Positions 23,055 through 31,715 of a stretch of DNA of 36,307 nt are shown in pieces. Made by a program: the position numbers and the translations under genes. Position 1 is the stretch's first letter. Every line of letters begins with the position of its first letter. The DNA comes from Clostridia bacterium (GTDB lineage Bacteria; Bacillota; Clostridia; Oscillospirales; CAG-272). The stretch lies in NCBI GenBank assembly GCA_017455185.1, contig JAFTBN010000046.1:1-36307 (forward strand), read 5' to 3'. Under the pieces are notes generated by a model, which worked only from the letters and a program-made list of their open reading frames with translations, did no database searches and was not told the DNA's origin.

Positions 23055-25382
23055 ATGCGTCGATTAACCATCTGTCTGGTCTTGCTGGCGGGGCTGCTTC
23101 TGAGCGTGACAGTGTGTTTGAGCAGTTGTGCTTTGTTCCCTTCGGAGAAGGAAACAGGGACCATGGAATCCAATACGGAAACGCAGCATTCCGGTGCGGA
23201 GAGTCAGACGGGTGATGTGTCCGTTGAAACGGATTCGGAAACCGAATCGGAAACAGTCGAAATCCCCGGTCCCGAAACCGACACGGAAACGGACAAGGAG
23301 TCGGACAAAGAGTCGGAGAAAGAAACAGAGAAAGAAACAGAGACCGAAACGGACGAACCCGCTTCCGGCCCCCCCGCGCTTGTGCGGGCGGAAGGGATGA
23401 CGCCTGATTTCTCCGGGACCTATCCGACCCTGAGCTGTACGGTGGACTCCGAGACGGACTATTTTGATTTTACACTGCACTGCGTCGCAGCCGAGGGGTG
23501 CACCTGGGAATTGTATGCGGACTTCACCGGCATGAGGCCGTATCCGCTGAAAGCCATCAGTCTGAATTACGGCGAGAATGTCGCGTATCTGATTGTCTGG
23601 GATGCCAAACACGAGAATTACACTCGGTACAAAGCGACAATTCTCCGTCCGAAAACCGTGGAGTATTCGTTTGTTTGCGAGGGAAGAGTCGTTTCCAAAG
23701 GCAAGGTCAGCTCGTCCGTTCCGCTGGATGGAAAAGTACAGGCAGACCTGATTCCGGGTAAATATTTTGTCTGCTGGGCATGCAACGGGGAGGAAGTTTC
23801 TTTTCCCAGAAAAATCAGTGAGAATACCGTATTTGAGGCGGTCTACCGCCCGTATGAATATACCATCACCCTCAATCCCGATGGAGGAACGACAGACGTC
23901 GGTTCCATAACCGTAAAACTGGGAGATCCGTTCACCCTTCCAAAACCGACCTTCGGCTCACAGGTGTTTGACGGATGGTACGAGGGAAGCAAAAAATGGG
24001 AGATGGAAGGAACGTTCAACCGGACGGAAAACGTTGTCCTGAGTGCCCATTGGTTTGAACTCAAGGCCTGCGGCGAAGGACTGACCTGGTCCCTGAATGA
24101 GAGCGCAACTGTCCTGACCGTGACAGGAAGCGGAGCCATGTACGATTATTCGGCTACGAATCCGGCGCCGTGGTCCCGCTATTCAGAGCAGATTACAAGG
24201 ATTGTTCTGGATCCCGAGATGACCTACATCGGTTCTTACGCTTTTTCCGGCATGAATGCGCTTCAATCGGTCAATCTCAACGGCAAACTGACAAGAATCG
24301 GGGCATTTGCTTTTCATAAGTGCCAGGCTCTTGAAAGCGTAGAGTTCGGTTCTTCCCTGGAGGAGATAGCGGCCCGCGCGTTCTATCAGTGTCAGGCGCT
24401 TCAGTCTGTCTCTCTTCCTGAAACCTTTAAAACCCTCGGAGCGTATGCCTTTGCCGAGTGCGGCGCCTTGCGGTCCTTTAAGTCCGGCGGAGCGACCGGA
24501 ATCGGTACGCGGGCCCTGGCGGATTGTCCGGCTCTTGCTTCGCTCGAACTGGGTACGGCGGTGCAGTCCATCGGGGACGAGGCATTTGCACGCTGCGCCG
24601 TTCTGAGCGAACTGACCATCGGACAGAATGTGCAGTCCATCGGCGCGAGTGCCTTTGCCGGCTGTGAGCAGCTTGCGAAGTTGCACTTCAATGCAGTGCT
24701 TTGCTCGGATATGCTTCCGAGCGCGAAACCTTTCGCCCAGGCGGGGAACGGAATGGAAGTCATCTTCGGGCCGAAGGTGACCGTTATTCCTGCCAACCTG
24801 TTCGCGGGCGTTCAGGGAGGGCTGAGGAAGATGACCTTTGCCGACGGAACGGTCTGCCGCGAAATCGGAGAGAATGCGTTCGGAGACTGCATCGCTCTTG
24901 AGAGCATCCGGGTTCCCACTACGGTCACTCGCATCGGGAAGCACGCGTTTGCGGGATGCACCTCGGTCCGGACGGTGTATTACGAGGCGGAAAATGCAGC
25001 CGCCTGTGACTGGATGGACTGGCCTTTTTACAACGTCGGCAGTGTCGAGCAAATGGCCGAACTGAGAATCGGGGCATCTGTAAAGACCATTCCGGCTTAT
25101 ATGTTCTGCATGAGCGCGAACCTCGATACTCTTGTATTTGAAGAGCGTACGGAGTTAATTCGCCTGGAGCGTTCCGCTTTCCAGGCCTGCCGAGCCCTTG
25201 CGGAAGTCTCTCTTCCGGCGCGGATTTCCTACCTGGCGCCCGATGCGTTTGCCGGCTGCGCCGGACTGCAAAACGTCCACTATGCGGATACGGTTGCGTC
25301 CTTTGCCTCATTGTGGGGCGAACAGGATTTGCCTTCGTTTGTGGTGGTTTGCACGGACGGAAACTGGCCGGATGAATCCTGA
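23055..25382 (+). CDS. Lipoprotein with InlB B-repeat and BspA-type leucine-rich repeats
   Basis: 775 residues; GGGAG lies before ATG 23055, which begins a lipoprotein signal peptide ending at VCLSSC. A linker very rich in Glu, Thr and Ser follows (SETESETVEIPGPETDTE and more), then an Ig-like/cadherin-like beta domain (about 110-205), an InlB B-repeat about 270-340 (ITLNPDGGTT...FDGWYEG...VVLSAHW), and from about 345 to the end at least eight LRR_5 repeats of BspA type (ITRIVLDPEMTYIGSYAFSG, LTRIGAFAFHKCQALESVEF and so on). Such proteins act in adhesion or protein binding at the surface. It uses its own promoter; the next gene starts 33 bases after its stop with no terminator, so the housekeeping operon may partly be read from here. 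Confidence 0.9.
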   Translation: MRRLTICLVLLAGLLLSVTVCLSSCALFPSEKETGTMESNTETQHSGAESQTGDVSVETDSETESETVEIPGPETDTETDKESDKESEKETEKETETETDEPASGPPALVRAEGMTPDFSGTYPTLSCTVDSETDYFDFTLHCVAAEGCTWELYADFTGMRPYPLKAISLNYGENVAYLIVWDAKHENYTRYKATILRPKTVEYSFVCEGRVVSKGKVSSSVPLDGKVQADLIPGKYFVCWACNGEEVSFPRKISENTVFEAVYRPYEYTITLNPDGGTTDVGSITVKLGDPFTLPKPTFGSQVFDGWYEGSKKWEMEGTFNRTENVVLSAHWFELKACGEGLTWSLNESATVLTVTGSGAMYDYSATNPAPWSRYSEQITRIVLDPEMTYIGSYAFSGMNALQSVNLNGKLTRIGAFAFHKCQALESVEFGSSLEEIAARAFYQCQALQSVSLPETFKTLGAYAFAECGALRSFKSGGATGIGTRALADCPALASLELGTAVQSIGDEAFARCAVLSELTIGQNVQSIGASAFAGCEQLAKLHFNAVLCSDMLPSAKPFAQAGNGMEVIFGPKVTVIPANLFAGVQGGLRKMTFADGTVCREIGENAFGDCIALESIRVPTTVTRIGKHAFAGCTSVRTVYYEAENAAACDWMDWPFYNVGSVEQMAELRIGASVKTIPAYMFCMSANLDTLVFEERTELIRLERSAFQACRALAEVSLPARISYLAPDAFAGCAGLQNVHYADTVASFASLWGEQDLPSFVVVCTDGNWPDES

Positions 25383-25415
25383 TTCGGAACGAAAGAATCA
25401 CACGGAGGTTATAGT

Positions 25416-25907
25416 ATGGCGGACAGAATTTCAAAAGAGAATTATTATCTGGACATAGCGCAGACGGTGGCAGAACGCTGCACCTGCCTGAGAAGAAAGT
25501 TCGGAGCCATTATCGTCAAGGACGATTCGATTATTGCGACCGGATACAACGGGGCGCCTCGGGGAAGAGTGAACTGCATCGACCGCGGTTCCTGCATTCG
25601 GGAGGAACTGAAGATTCCCCGCGGCGAGCGGTATGAACTTTGCCGCGCCGTGCACGCAGAGGCGAACGCAATCATTGCGGCACCCCGGGATCAGATGCTC
25701 GGTTCCACGTTGTATATGGCCTGCGTCAACCCGAAGGACGGAAGCCTGTATGCCGGGACTTCCAGCTGCATGATGTGTAAGCGGATGATCATCAATGCGG
25801 GAATCGAGACCGTGGTGGTCCGGGATACGCCCGAAGAGTTCCGTGTAATCCGTGTGCAGGACTGGATTGCGGATGACGATTCCCTGACGGGTGTTTTCGG
25901 GTACTGA
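25416..25907 (+). CDS. dCMP deaminase (ComEB-type cytidine/deoxycytidylate deaminase)
   Basis: 163 residues. Zn-dependent deamination of dCMP to dUMP for dTTP synthesis; cytoplasmic. The zinc site is complete: HAEAN (His80, catalytic Glu82) and SSCMMC (Cys118, Cys121). The substrate loop YNGAPRG (44-50) and the extra Cys/His-containing insertion (CIDRGSC, CRAVH) are typical of dCMP deaminases. GGAGG lies before the ATG. It heads a run of six tightly packed plus-strand genes ending at 29926. In Bacillus the homologue is ComEB, not required for competence itself. The family call is firm; dCMP as the substrate is likely. Confidence 0.92.
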   Translation: MADRISKENYYLDIAQTVAERCTCLRRKFGAIIVKDDSIIATGYNGAPRGRVNCIDRGSCIREELKIPRGERYELCRAVHAEANAIIAAPRDQMLGSTLYMACVNPKDGSLYAGTSSCMMCKRMIINAGIETVVVRDTPEEFRVIRVQDWIADDDSLTGVFGY

Positions 25908-25910
25908 GCG

Positions 25911-26486
25911 ATGGGAAACAGAGCGGATGCGGTTTCGCCGGTGGCAGAACTTTTGGATCTGTCCGAGAAGAAACAGATCATCCGGGTGTGTTTTGTCTGT
26001 TCGGGCAATACGTGCCGGTCCCCTATGGCGGAAGTCCTGCTGTCCCATATGGCGAAAGAACGGAAAGTGACCTTGCGTACCCCGGACGGAAAACTGAAAA
26101 GGTATACCGGGGTTTTGACGGATTCGGCCGGCCTTGCGGTTCTGCCGGGCAGCCGGCTGAGTGAGGAAGCAGGCAGGGCGCTTTTGGCGTACGGAATCCG
26201 GGACGGCGAGGAAAAAACGTTTTTGGGACGGGTTGCCAAGCCGCTGCGGGAGGAGATGTTCCATATATCGGACGTCGTAGTGGCCATGACAAGCGGCCAT
26301 CTGTTTGAAATGATGCTCCGGTTCCCGGCTTTTGCCGACCGGATGATCTGCATGCCGGACCCTGTACCGGACCCGTTCGGACAGGGAGAAGAGGTTTACC
26401 GGGAGTGCCTTTTGCGCATCCGGGACAATCTGGAAACTTTGTTTTTTACGGGGAATGAGACGGATGAACATACGCCGGATTTGTGA
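25911..26486 (+). CDS. Low-molecular-weight protein phosphatase (tyrosine or arginine type)
   Basis: 191 residues. The P-loop VCSGNTCRSP holds Cys30-x5-Arg36, the catalytic signature of LMW-PTPs, and a C-terminal PDPVPDPFGQG supplies the general-acid Asp. Thr34 before the second Cys is the feature that in YwlE-type enzymes favours phosphoarginine, so a protein-arginine phosphatase is plausible but not proven. An insertion at about 55-70 (TLRTPDGKLKRYTGV) lengthens it over the usual 150 residues. It starts 3 bases after the deaminase stop and overlaps rimI by 23 bases. No strong ribosome-binding site, which fits translational coupling. Confidence 0.88.
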   Translation: MGNRADAVSPVAELLDLSEKKQIIRVCFVCSGNTCRSPMAEVLLSHMAKERKVTLRTPDGKLKRYTGVLTDSAGLAVLPGSRLSEEAGRALLAYGIRDGEEKTFLGRVAKPLREEMFHISDVVVAMTSGHLFEMMLRFPAFADRMICMPDPVPDPFGQGEEVYRECLLRIRDNLETLFFTGNETDEHTPDL

Positions 26487-26904
26487 GAAGGATCTGGAAA
26501 GACTGACTGACTTGGAACGGGAGTGTTTCTCGGTTCCGTGGAGTGCCGAGTCTTTGCGGATGCTGCTGCAAGACAATTTTCTCGCATTTTGCGCCGAGGA
26601 CGACGACGGTACGGTGCAGGCATACGCCGGGATGATGTACGTCCTGGACGAAGGGCAGATTGTCAACGTGGCCACCGCGAAAGAGGCGCGCCGCCGGGGA
26701 CTGGCCGAGCAGTTGCTGCGGCGGTTGCTCGAGCAGGCAAGGCAGCAGGGAATTACTTTTTTGTCGCTGGAAGTCCGTCAGGGCAATCTGCCGGCCCAGG
26801 AATTGTATCGGAAGCTGGGCTTTTCCTTTGCGGGAGTCCGCCCGAACTATTACGTCAAGCCCAGGGAGAACGCCCTGATCATGATTCGTTCATTGTTGGA
26901 TTGA
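26464..26904 (+). CDS. rimI: Ribosomal-protein-alanine N-acetyltransferase RimI
   Basis: 146 residues; ATG 26464 is chosen over ATG 26455 because GGGGA lies at better spacing. GNAT fold: CFSVPWSAESL substrate loop typical of RimI, acetyl-CoA loop EARRRGLAEQLL, then LSLEVRQGNLPAQELYRKLG and FSFAGVRPNYYVKPRENALI, the RimI signature. It acetylates the N-terminus of ribosomal protein S18 (bS18) in E. coli and may act on other proteins. It lies directly upstream of tsaD, as in many Firmicutes, though tsaB, the usual third member, is not in the run. Confidence 0.92.
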   Translation: MNIRRICEKDLERLTDLERECFSVPWSAESLRMLLQDNFLAFCAEDDDGTVQAYAGMMYVLDEGQIVNVATAKEARRRGLAEQLLRRLLEQARQQGITFLSLEVRQGNLPAQELYRKLGFSFAGVRPNYYVKPRENALIMIRSLLD

Positions 26905-26922
26905 GAGAAGAAAGACCGAACT

Positions 26923-27942
26923 ATGTTTGTATTGGGATTTGAGAGTTCCTGTGACGAGACTTCGGCGGCGGTTCTGGAAATCAACCGGGACGGCCGGGAG
27001 CAGATCATACGCTCCAACGTCATCGCGTCACAGATTGACATACACAGCCTTTACGGAGGAGTCGTGCCCGAAATAGCGTCCCGTGCCCACGTCGAGGCCA
27101 TTTCGTCGGTTACCCGCCGGGCGCTGGAGGAAGCGGGTGTGAAGCCATCGGACATCGGGCTGGTTGCCGTTACGGCGTACCCCGGTCTTATCGGGGCGCT
27201 TCTGGTCGGGGTGAATTTTGCCAAATCGCTGGCCTTTGCCAACCGGATTCCCCTGGTGGGGGTGGACCATCTGAAAGCGCATATTGCGGCCGCTTATATC
27301 GGCGCGCCGGAGATTCAGCCGCCTTTTCTGGGACTGATTGTGTCGGGAGGCCATACGGTTCTGTTCCGGGCAGAGGATTACTATTCGTTTGAGCAGATCG
27401 GTTCAACCCGGGATGATGCCATCGGAGAATCCTTCGACAAGGTAGCGCGCGTTATGGGAATGCCCTATCCGGGCGGGGCAAAACTGGACCTGCTCGCGAC
27501 GAAGGGCGACCCGCATGCGTTCGCTTTTCCGTCTCCTGCTCTTGCAGGGGATACGCTGGATTTTTCCTTCAGCGGAATCAAGACGGCGGCCCTGAATGCG
27601 CTGCATCATGCCCGGCAGACCGGGCAGGCCGTCCGGTACGAGGATCTTGCCGCTTCCTATGTGCATACGGCGGTTGAGGCCATCCGGTCCAAGGCGGAGA
27701 AGGCGCTGAAACAAACCGGCGCCGGGCAACTGGTTGTGGCGGGCGGCGTTGCGGCCAATTCGCACCTGCGGGCGTCACTGAGCGGAATGTGCAAAAAACT
27801 CGGAGTGGAATTGTTTATGCCGGCACTCTCTCTGTGCGGAGACAACGCAGCCATGGTTGCCTCGGCCGGTTACTATGCTTTCCGGGCCGGAGAATCGGCC
27901 GGAACGGAATTGAATGCCTCGGCATCGGATGGGGATTGGTAA
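26923..27942 (+). CDS. tsaD: tRNA N6-threonylcarbamoyladenosine transferase TsaD
   Basis: 339 residues, the normal length. Transfers threonylcarbamoyl to A37 of ANN-decoding tRNAs, with TsaB and TsaE. ASKHA fold with GFESSCDETSAAV at the start, His116 and His120 (VDHLKAHIAAAYI) as metal ligands, VSGGHT (140-145), DDAIGESFDKVAR, GGVAANSHLR and a final SLCGDNAAM metal-binding motif. It begins 18 bases after rimI and its stop overlaps the next start (TAATG). Essential in most bacteria. The ribosome-binding site is weak (AGAAGAAAG). Confidence 0.97.
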   Translation: MFVLGFESSCDETSAAVLEINRDGREQIIRSNVIASQIDIHSLYGGVVPEIASRAHVEAISSVTRRALEEAGVKPSDIGLVAVTAYPGLIGALLVGVNFAKSLAFANRIPLVGVDHLKAHIAAAYIGAPEIQPPFLGLIVSGGHTVLFRAEDYYSFEQIGSTRDDAIGESFDKVARVMGMPYPGGAKLDLLATKGDPHAFAFPSPALAGDTLDFSFSGIKTAALNALHHARQTGQAVRYEDLAASYVHTAVEAIRSKAEKALKQTGAGQLVVAGGVAANSHLRASLSGMCKKLGVELFMPALSLCGDNAAMVASAGYYAFRAGESAGTELNASASDGDW

Positions 27943-28955
27943 TGGAAACAAAAGGGAAAAAGGTACATTTTGAATACGGGGACAGGGTCCTGAATCTGCC
28001 CGGGCATGTGGCAAGCGTGCTGGAACGGGCGGATCTGAAGGCCGTCCGGCTGCTTTTGCTCCTGGCATCCGATTCCGGAAAGGATCCGTATGCCTGGGCG
28101 GGTCAGGCCGGGCTGACCAGGGCTTCCATTGAGAGCGCGTTGTCCTTCTGGAACGGAGCCGGGATTCTGACGGTTTCAGAGGAGGACGCCCGGCCCTCTG
28201 TCCAGACTCCCGCGGCGGTCCTGATGCCCGGGAATACGGTTCCGACCTATACCAACTCGGAGATTGAGGTTCTGTACTCCAAGAGACCGAATCTTTCTTT
28301 GCTGATCCGGGAATGCGAAAAAACGGCCGGGAAGGTTTTCAATGCTCACGAAATCAACATCATCATCGGTCTGACGGATTATCTGGGGCTGGACGAAGAA
28401 TACATTCTCAATCTTCTGACGTATTGCATTTCCATCGGGAGAAAGTCCATGCATGCCTTCCAGACCATGACGTTCGCCTTGGTCAACGACGGAATTGACA
28501 CGTCGGAAAGACTGAACGCTTACCTCAGGCGCCGGGAGGAAAACCGGGAAGTGGAGGCGCAGATCAAAAAGCTGATGGGATTCGGCGAACGCGCGCTGAC
28601 GGCTAAGGAGGCGGGTTTTATCCAGACCTGGACCGAGGAGTTCGGGTACGATATGGAGGTCATCCGGATGGCGTACGAACAGAACGTGGATACGGTCGGG
28701 AAACCTTCGCTGAATTATATGAACGGAATCCTGGGCCGATGGCACGGAGAAGGTTATCTGGACGCACGCTCGGTTCACGACCTGCTCGAGCATGAAGCGG
28801 AGCAGAGACAGGCCCGCCGCAAACGCCCGGCCCAGAGCGGGGTAAGAAAAACCGCATCCGGGGGAAGCGGCGATGATTCGCAGTCCAGTTTCGATCCGGA
28901 TGAATTTATGGATGCTGCCCTGAAACGCAGTCTGAAGGAAAGTGAGGAGTCCTGA
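27942..28955 (+). CDS. DnaD-domain primosome protein
   Basis: 337 residues from the ATG that overlaps the tsaD stop; a longer frame beginning inside tsaD is rejected. An N-terminal winged-helix-like region (LPGHVASVLERADLKAVRLL) is followed by two DnaB_2/DnaD C-terminal domains, about 125-200 (LIRECEKTAGKVFNAHEINI, IGLTDYLGLDEEYILNLL) and about 210-285 (ALTAKEAGFIQTWTEEFGYD, with the YxxxxG..K..YM-I like SLNYMNGILGRWHGEGY motif). The C-terminus is basic then acidic. Such proteins help load the replicative helicase. The next gene, coding for a DnaI-like loader, overlaps the stop by one base, which supports a joint role in helicase loading. Confidence 0.9.
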   Translation: METKGKKVHFEYGDRVLNLPGHVASVLERADLKAVRLLLLLASDSGKDPYAWAGQAGLTRASIESALSFWNGAGILTVSEEDARPSVQTPAAVLMPGNTVPTYTNSEIEVLYSKRPNLSLLIRECEKTAGKVFNAHEINIIIGLTDYLGLDEEYILNLLTYCISIGRKSMHAFQTMTFALVNDGIDTSERLNAYLRRREENREVEAQIKKLMGFGERALTAKEAGFIQTWTEEFGYDMEVIRMAYEQNVDTVGKPSLNYMNGILGRWHGEGYLDARSVHDLLEHEAEQRQARRKRPAQSGVRKTASGGSGDDSQSSFDPDEFMDAALKRSLKESEES

Positions 28956-29926
28956 TGGCATTTAACCGTGACAATGTGATTTCCGTAAAACAGCAGTTCG
29001 CGCAAAAGCACGAGCTGGCGGTGGCCCGGGCGGAACAGAGGACCCGGGAGTTGGCCGAACGTTTTCCCGAAATCCGGGAAATCGATCAGAAACTGAGAAA
29101 GACGGCCTCCGAACTGTTTTTGCTCGCAGCATATCCCGACAGAGAGGCCCGGTTCGAGAAAATCCGCAGGGACAATCTTGAACTGATGGAGAAAAGGCGG
29201 AATTTTCTTCTTTCCCGGTCGCTGGACCCGGATTACGATTCGGTCCATTACGAGTGTGAAAAATGCGAGGATACAGGGTATGTCGGGTATCAGATGTGCG
29301 ACTGCATGCGGCGTGCGCTGATTGCGGCGGGATACGCTTCTTCCGGCATGGGGGAATTGCTCAAAGAGCAGAATTTCTCCAATTTCTCATTGGATTATTA
29401 CAAAGAGGATAAGGAAAACCTGGCGCGGATGAGGAGCAATCTGGAAACGGCCCGCGCTTTTGCTCAGAACTTTTCGAAAGCCGGCGGGCATTTGCTCATG
29501 CTCGGACCGACCGGGCTTGGGAAGACGCACCTTTCCACGGCGATTGCGGCCGAGGTGCTGAATCAGGGGTACGACGTGCTGTACGTAAGCGCCGTAGGCC
29601 TGGTTGCGGATTTCCAAAAGGAACGATTCGGCGGAACGGTCTCCGCGGCCGAAAACGAGAGCACATCGCGGTATTATGAGGCGGATCTTCTGATTATCGA
29701 CGACCTCGGAACCGAGGTGGTCAACCAGTTCACGCTGTCGGTCCTGTACAATCTGCTCAACGAGCGCATGATGCGCAAGCAGTCCATGATCATCAATTCC
29801 AATCTGAATCACAGGGAACTGAAGGAGCGGTACAGCGACCGGATCTACTCCCGGCTGCTGGGCAATTGCCAAATCCTTCTTTTCTCCGGCAAGGACATCC
29901 GGATGCAGAAAATCCGGGGCGTCTGA
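28955..29926 (+). CDS. DnaI/DnaC-type helicase loader ATPase
   Basis: 323 residues. N-terminal coiled-coil helicase-binding region (1-85), then a four-Cys zinc site CEKCEDTGYVGYQMCDC (about 100-116), then an AAA+ domain: Walker A GPTGLGKTH (about 184-192), Walker B LLIIDDLG (about 247-254), sensor-1 IINSN, and an Arg finger region RIYSRLLG. This layout matches Bacillus DnaI, which loads the replicative helicase DnaC at oriC with DnaB/DnaD. GAGGAG lies at good spacing before the ATG, and the start overlaps the stop of the DnaD-domain gene (TGATG). Last gene of the run; a hairpin terminator follows at 29962. Confidence 0.92.
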   Translation: MAFNRDNVISVKQQFAQKHELAVARAEQRTRELAERFPEIREIDQKLRKTASELFLLAAYPDREARFEKIRRDNLELMEKRRNFLLSRSLDPDYDSVHYECEKCEDTGYVGYQMCDCMRRALIAAGYASSGMGELLKEQNFSNFSLDYYKEDKENLARMRSNLETARAFAQNFSKAGGHLLMLGPTGLGKTHLSTAIAAEVLNQGYDVLYVSAVGLVADFQKERFGGTVSAAENESTSRYYEADLLIIDDLGTEVVNQFTLSVLYNLLNERMMRKQSMIINSNLNHRELKERYSDRIYSRLLGNCQILLFSGKDIRMQKIRGV

Positions 29927-29961
29927 GAAGCCCGGGTAAAGAGCGGAAAGGAACAAGAAAA

Positions 29962-29990
29962 GGCCGGGGTTACGGTTCGTAACCCCGGCC
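29962..29990. terminator. Shared terminator between convergent dnaI-like and diguanylate cyclase genes
   Basis: Perfect 12-bp stem GGCCGGGGTTAC / GTAACCCCGGCC with a 5-base loop. The minus-strand side has TTTTCTTGTT; the plus side is weaker (ATACTGTTCTGTT). Confidence 0.8.
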
Positions 29991-30035
29991 ATACTGTTCT
30001 GTTATGTGCCGGTCCGGGCGGCTCACAAGACACCG

Positions 30036-31496
30036 TCAGGAGCCCCGGTGCTTCATATGCACCTTGCGCTCGTACATGTTGCTGTCTGCCCGACGGAAGA
30101 CGTCCTGGCAGGTCCGATCGGTCTGTGGGTCGAATTTCGCATACCCGATGGCAGCCATGCTCTTTTCCCAGGGCTTCAGGGAGGGATCTTTTTGCTTTGC
30201 CTCAAGTTTTTCGTTGAATTCGGCGACCAGCGCATCGATGTTCTGATAATCTTCGTTCTTAAGGATGACCATGAATTCGTCTCCGCCGATCCGGTAAACG
30301 GGGGAGTGCTTGAAGACTTTGCAGATCAGGGAGGACAGCGTCTTGATGGCGATGTCTCCGTGTTCGTGTCCGTAGGTGTCGTTTGTGCCCTTCAGATCGT
30401 TCAGATCCACCATGGCCAGTCCGAAGGCGGGATTGCCCGAGGCGGCCAGTTCATCCAGTAGTTTGATTGCACTGTCGTAGGCCGTTTTGCTCTTGACGCC
30501 CGTCAGGGGGTCGATGTTGGCAAGTTTGGTCATCTGTGCCGCGATGGTCTGGCTTTCCGACAGGTCGTCGGTGGCCTTGTTCAGGCGGAGGATGTGATTG
30601 TTTATATCCTCTTCCATCTTGGTCATGGAGGTGGCCAGGGCTCCGATTTCATCCTTGTTTTTGATGTGGAGTTTGGCGAAACTCTGGTGGTATCCGTCGG
30701 CCAAGGTCTGTCCGTTGAAGAAGTTCAATGCGGTATCGGAGAGCTGCCGCAGGGGATGGATGAGAATCCGGTTGACGATGAACATGGATATCACGCAGAT
30801 CAGGACAATCAGCACAAGGAGAAGACCGGTCAGTTCAAGAACAAAAATCTGACTTTCCCGGTTGATATTCAGCATGGATATGTCTACGAAAGCATATCCC
30901 AGGACGTTGTTTTCATCGTCAATAATCGGGGATCCCGCGGTAATCAGATGGCCGAATGCATCCGTGTTGGTCAGAAAGGGAGGGAACCCGTATGCCGGAT
31001 CTTCCAGGACGCGCCCATCCTCGGAATAGAATGGATCGATGCAACCCGGGAGACACTGTCCCTCGCTCGTGTCCGAATCGATGACGTATACGATTTGTTC
31101 GGCATACGTATCAACGAATCCCAGATAGATGCAGTCTACCTTGAAACTGTCTGTCAGCTCCCTTAAGTAGGAGAGAAGTTCATCGTATTCTTTTTCTTCG
31201 GTGACGGGAGTGAAATGATCTGTATAGGCTTTAAAGGCTTCGCTTTGCCATTCTTCGCTGCTGACTTTCGGTTCGGTCTTGTGATAGATTTCTTCGGTCA
31301 GCTGACGGAGATGCAGATATTGGGTTTTGTCGATTACTTTCGCTGCCGTGGCTGCCGTGGTGCTTGCTTTGTCCTTGTAATAATCAACGGCAATGTTCAC
31401 AATGGTTCGACCGCTCAGAATCACCGAAGCCGTAGCCAGAGTCAGGCAAAAGGCAACAATCATTAAGATGGTCTTGACTCGAATGTTTAATTTCAT
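30036..31496 (-). CDS. Membrane diguanylate cyclase (GGDEF) without I-site, riboswitch controlled
   Basis: 486 residues from ATG 31496. TM1 about 7-30; an extracytoplasmic sensor about 31-225, with a Cache-like pattern (YVIDSDTSEGQCLPGCIDPF, ITAGSPIIDDENNVLGYAFV); TM2 about 223-245; HAMP about 246-300; coiled linker; GGDEF domain about 320-486 with DPLTGVKSKTAYD, VDLNDLKGTNDTYGHEHGD and the signature GGDEF at 404-408. The residues before it (FKHSPVYRIGGDEF) lack RxxD, so product inhibition at the protein level is not expected. Its 210-base leader carries a c-di-GMP-I riboswitch and a terminator, so control by the product seems to be moved to the RNA. The ATG has no good ribosome-binding site; AGGAG lies 18 bases upstream. 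Confidence 0.92.
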   Translation of the reverse strand: MKLNIRVKTILMIVAFCLTLATASVILSGRTIVNIAVDYYKDKASTTAATAAKVIDKTQYLHLRQLTEEIYHKTEPKVSSEEWQSEAFKAYTDHFTPVTEEKEYDELLSYLRELTDSFKVDCIYLGFVDTYAEQIVYVIDSDTSEGQCLPGCIDPFYSEDGRVLEDPAYGFPPFLTNTDAFGHLITAGSPIIDDENNVLGYAFVDISMLNINRESQIFVLELTGLLLVLIVLICVISMFIVNRILIHPLRQLSDTALNFFNGQTLADGYHQSFAKLHIKNKDEIGALATSMTKMEEDINNHILRLNKATDDLSESQTIAAQMTKLANIDPLTGVKSKTAYDSAIKLLDELAASGNPAFGLAMVDLNDLKGTNDTYGHEHGDIAIKTLSSLICKVFKHSPVYRIGGDEFMVILKNEDYQNIDALVAEFNEKLEAKQKDPSLKPWEKSMAAIGYAKFDPQTDRTCQDVFRRADSNMYERKVHMKHRGS

Positions 31497-31570
31497 ACGA
31501 TTGGTCTGTTTCGGCTCCTGTGGGATTTGATCGGAATGAGTATGGCGGCATGACAAGGGCGGGACCGAAT

Positions 31571-31617
31571 GAAAAAGAAAGAACAGGCGGCATGCAGCGA
31601 GGTATACCGCCTGTTCT
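31571..31617 (-). terminator. Riboswitch expression-platform terminator
   Basis: AGAACAGGCGG / CCGCCTGTTCT, an 11-bp perfect stem with a 16-base loop (31580-31590 with 31607-31617), followed on the minus strand by TTTCTTTTTC. It lies between the c-di-GMP aptamer and the diguanylate cyclase start. Confidence 0.9.
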
Positions 31618-31633
31618 GTATTTAACAGGGAAA

Positions 31634-31702
31634 GTGCAACTGGCTGCCTGTGTGAGGCCCTATAGCTTTGCGTCGCCGGATTGCTCCGGTTTTGCCGAAC
31701 TA
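31634..31702 (-). promoter_or_regulatory. c-di-GMP-I (GEMM) riboswitch aptamer
   Basis: Read on the minus strand, the leader has the conserved elements of the GEMM-I class in order: CGGCAAAACC, a short stem CCGGA-GCAA-TCCGG with a GNRA tetraloop, the hallmark GACGCAAAGC, then TATAGGGCCT-CACAC-AGG, and CAGCCAGTTGCAC. It begins about 10 bases after the predicted transcription start and is followed 16 bases later by a terminator, the usual layout for transcriptional control. Whether ligand binding turns the gene on or off cannot be decided by eye; feedback repression would be the simple expectation. Confidence 0.88.
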
Positions 31703-31715
31703 TTCATTTTTTGTC

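Noticed and set aside
25431..26675. 414-residue minus-strand frame over the deaminase and phosphatase genes
   Set aside because: Antisense to two genes with intact catalytic motifs; low-complexity translation.
27789..27941. Upstream extension of the DnaD-domain frame into tsaD
   Set aside because: The extension is out of frame with tsaD's conserved C-terminal SLCGDNAAM motif; the TAATG start at 27942 fits better.
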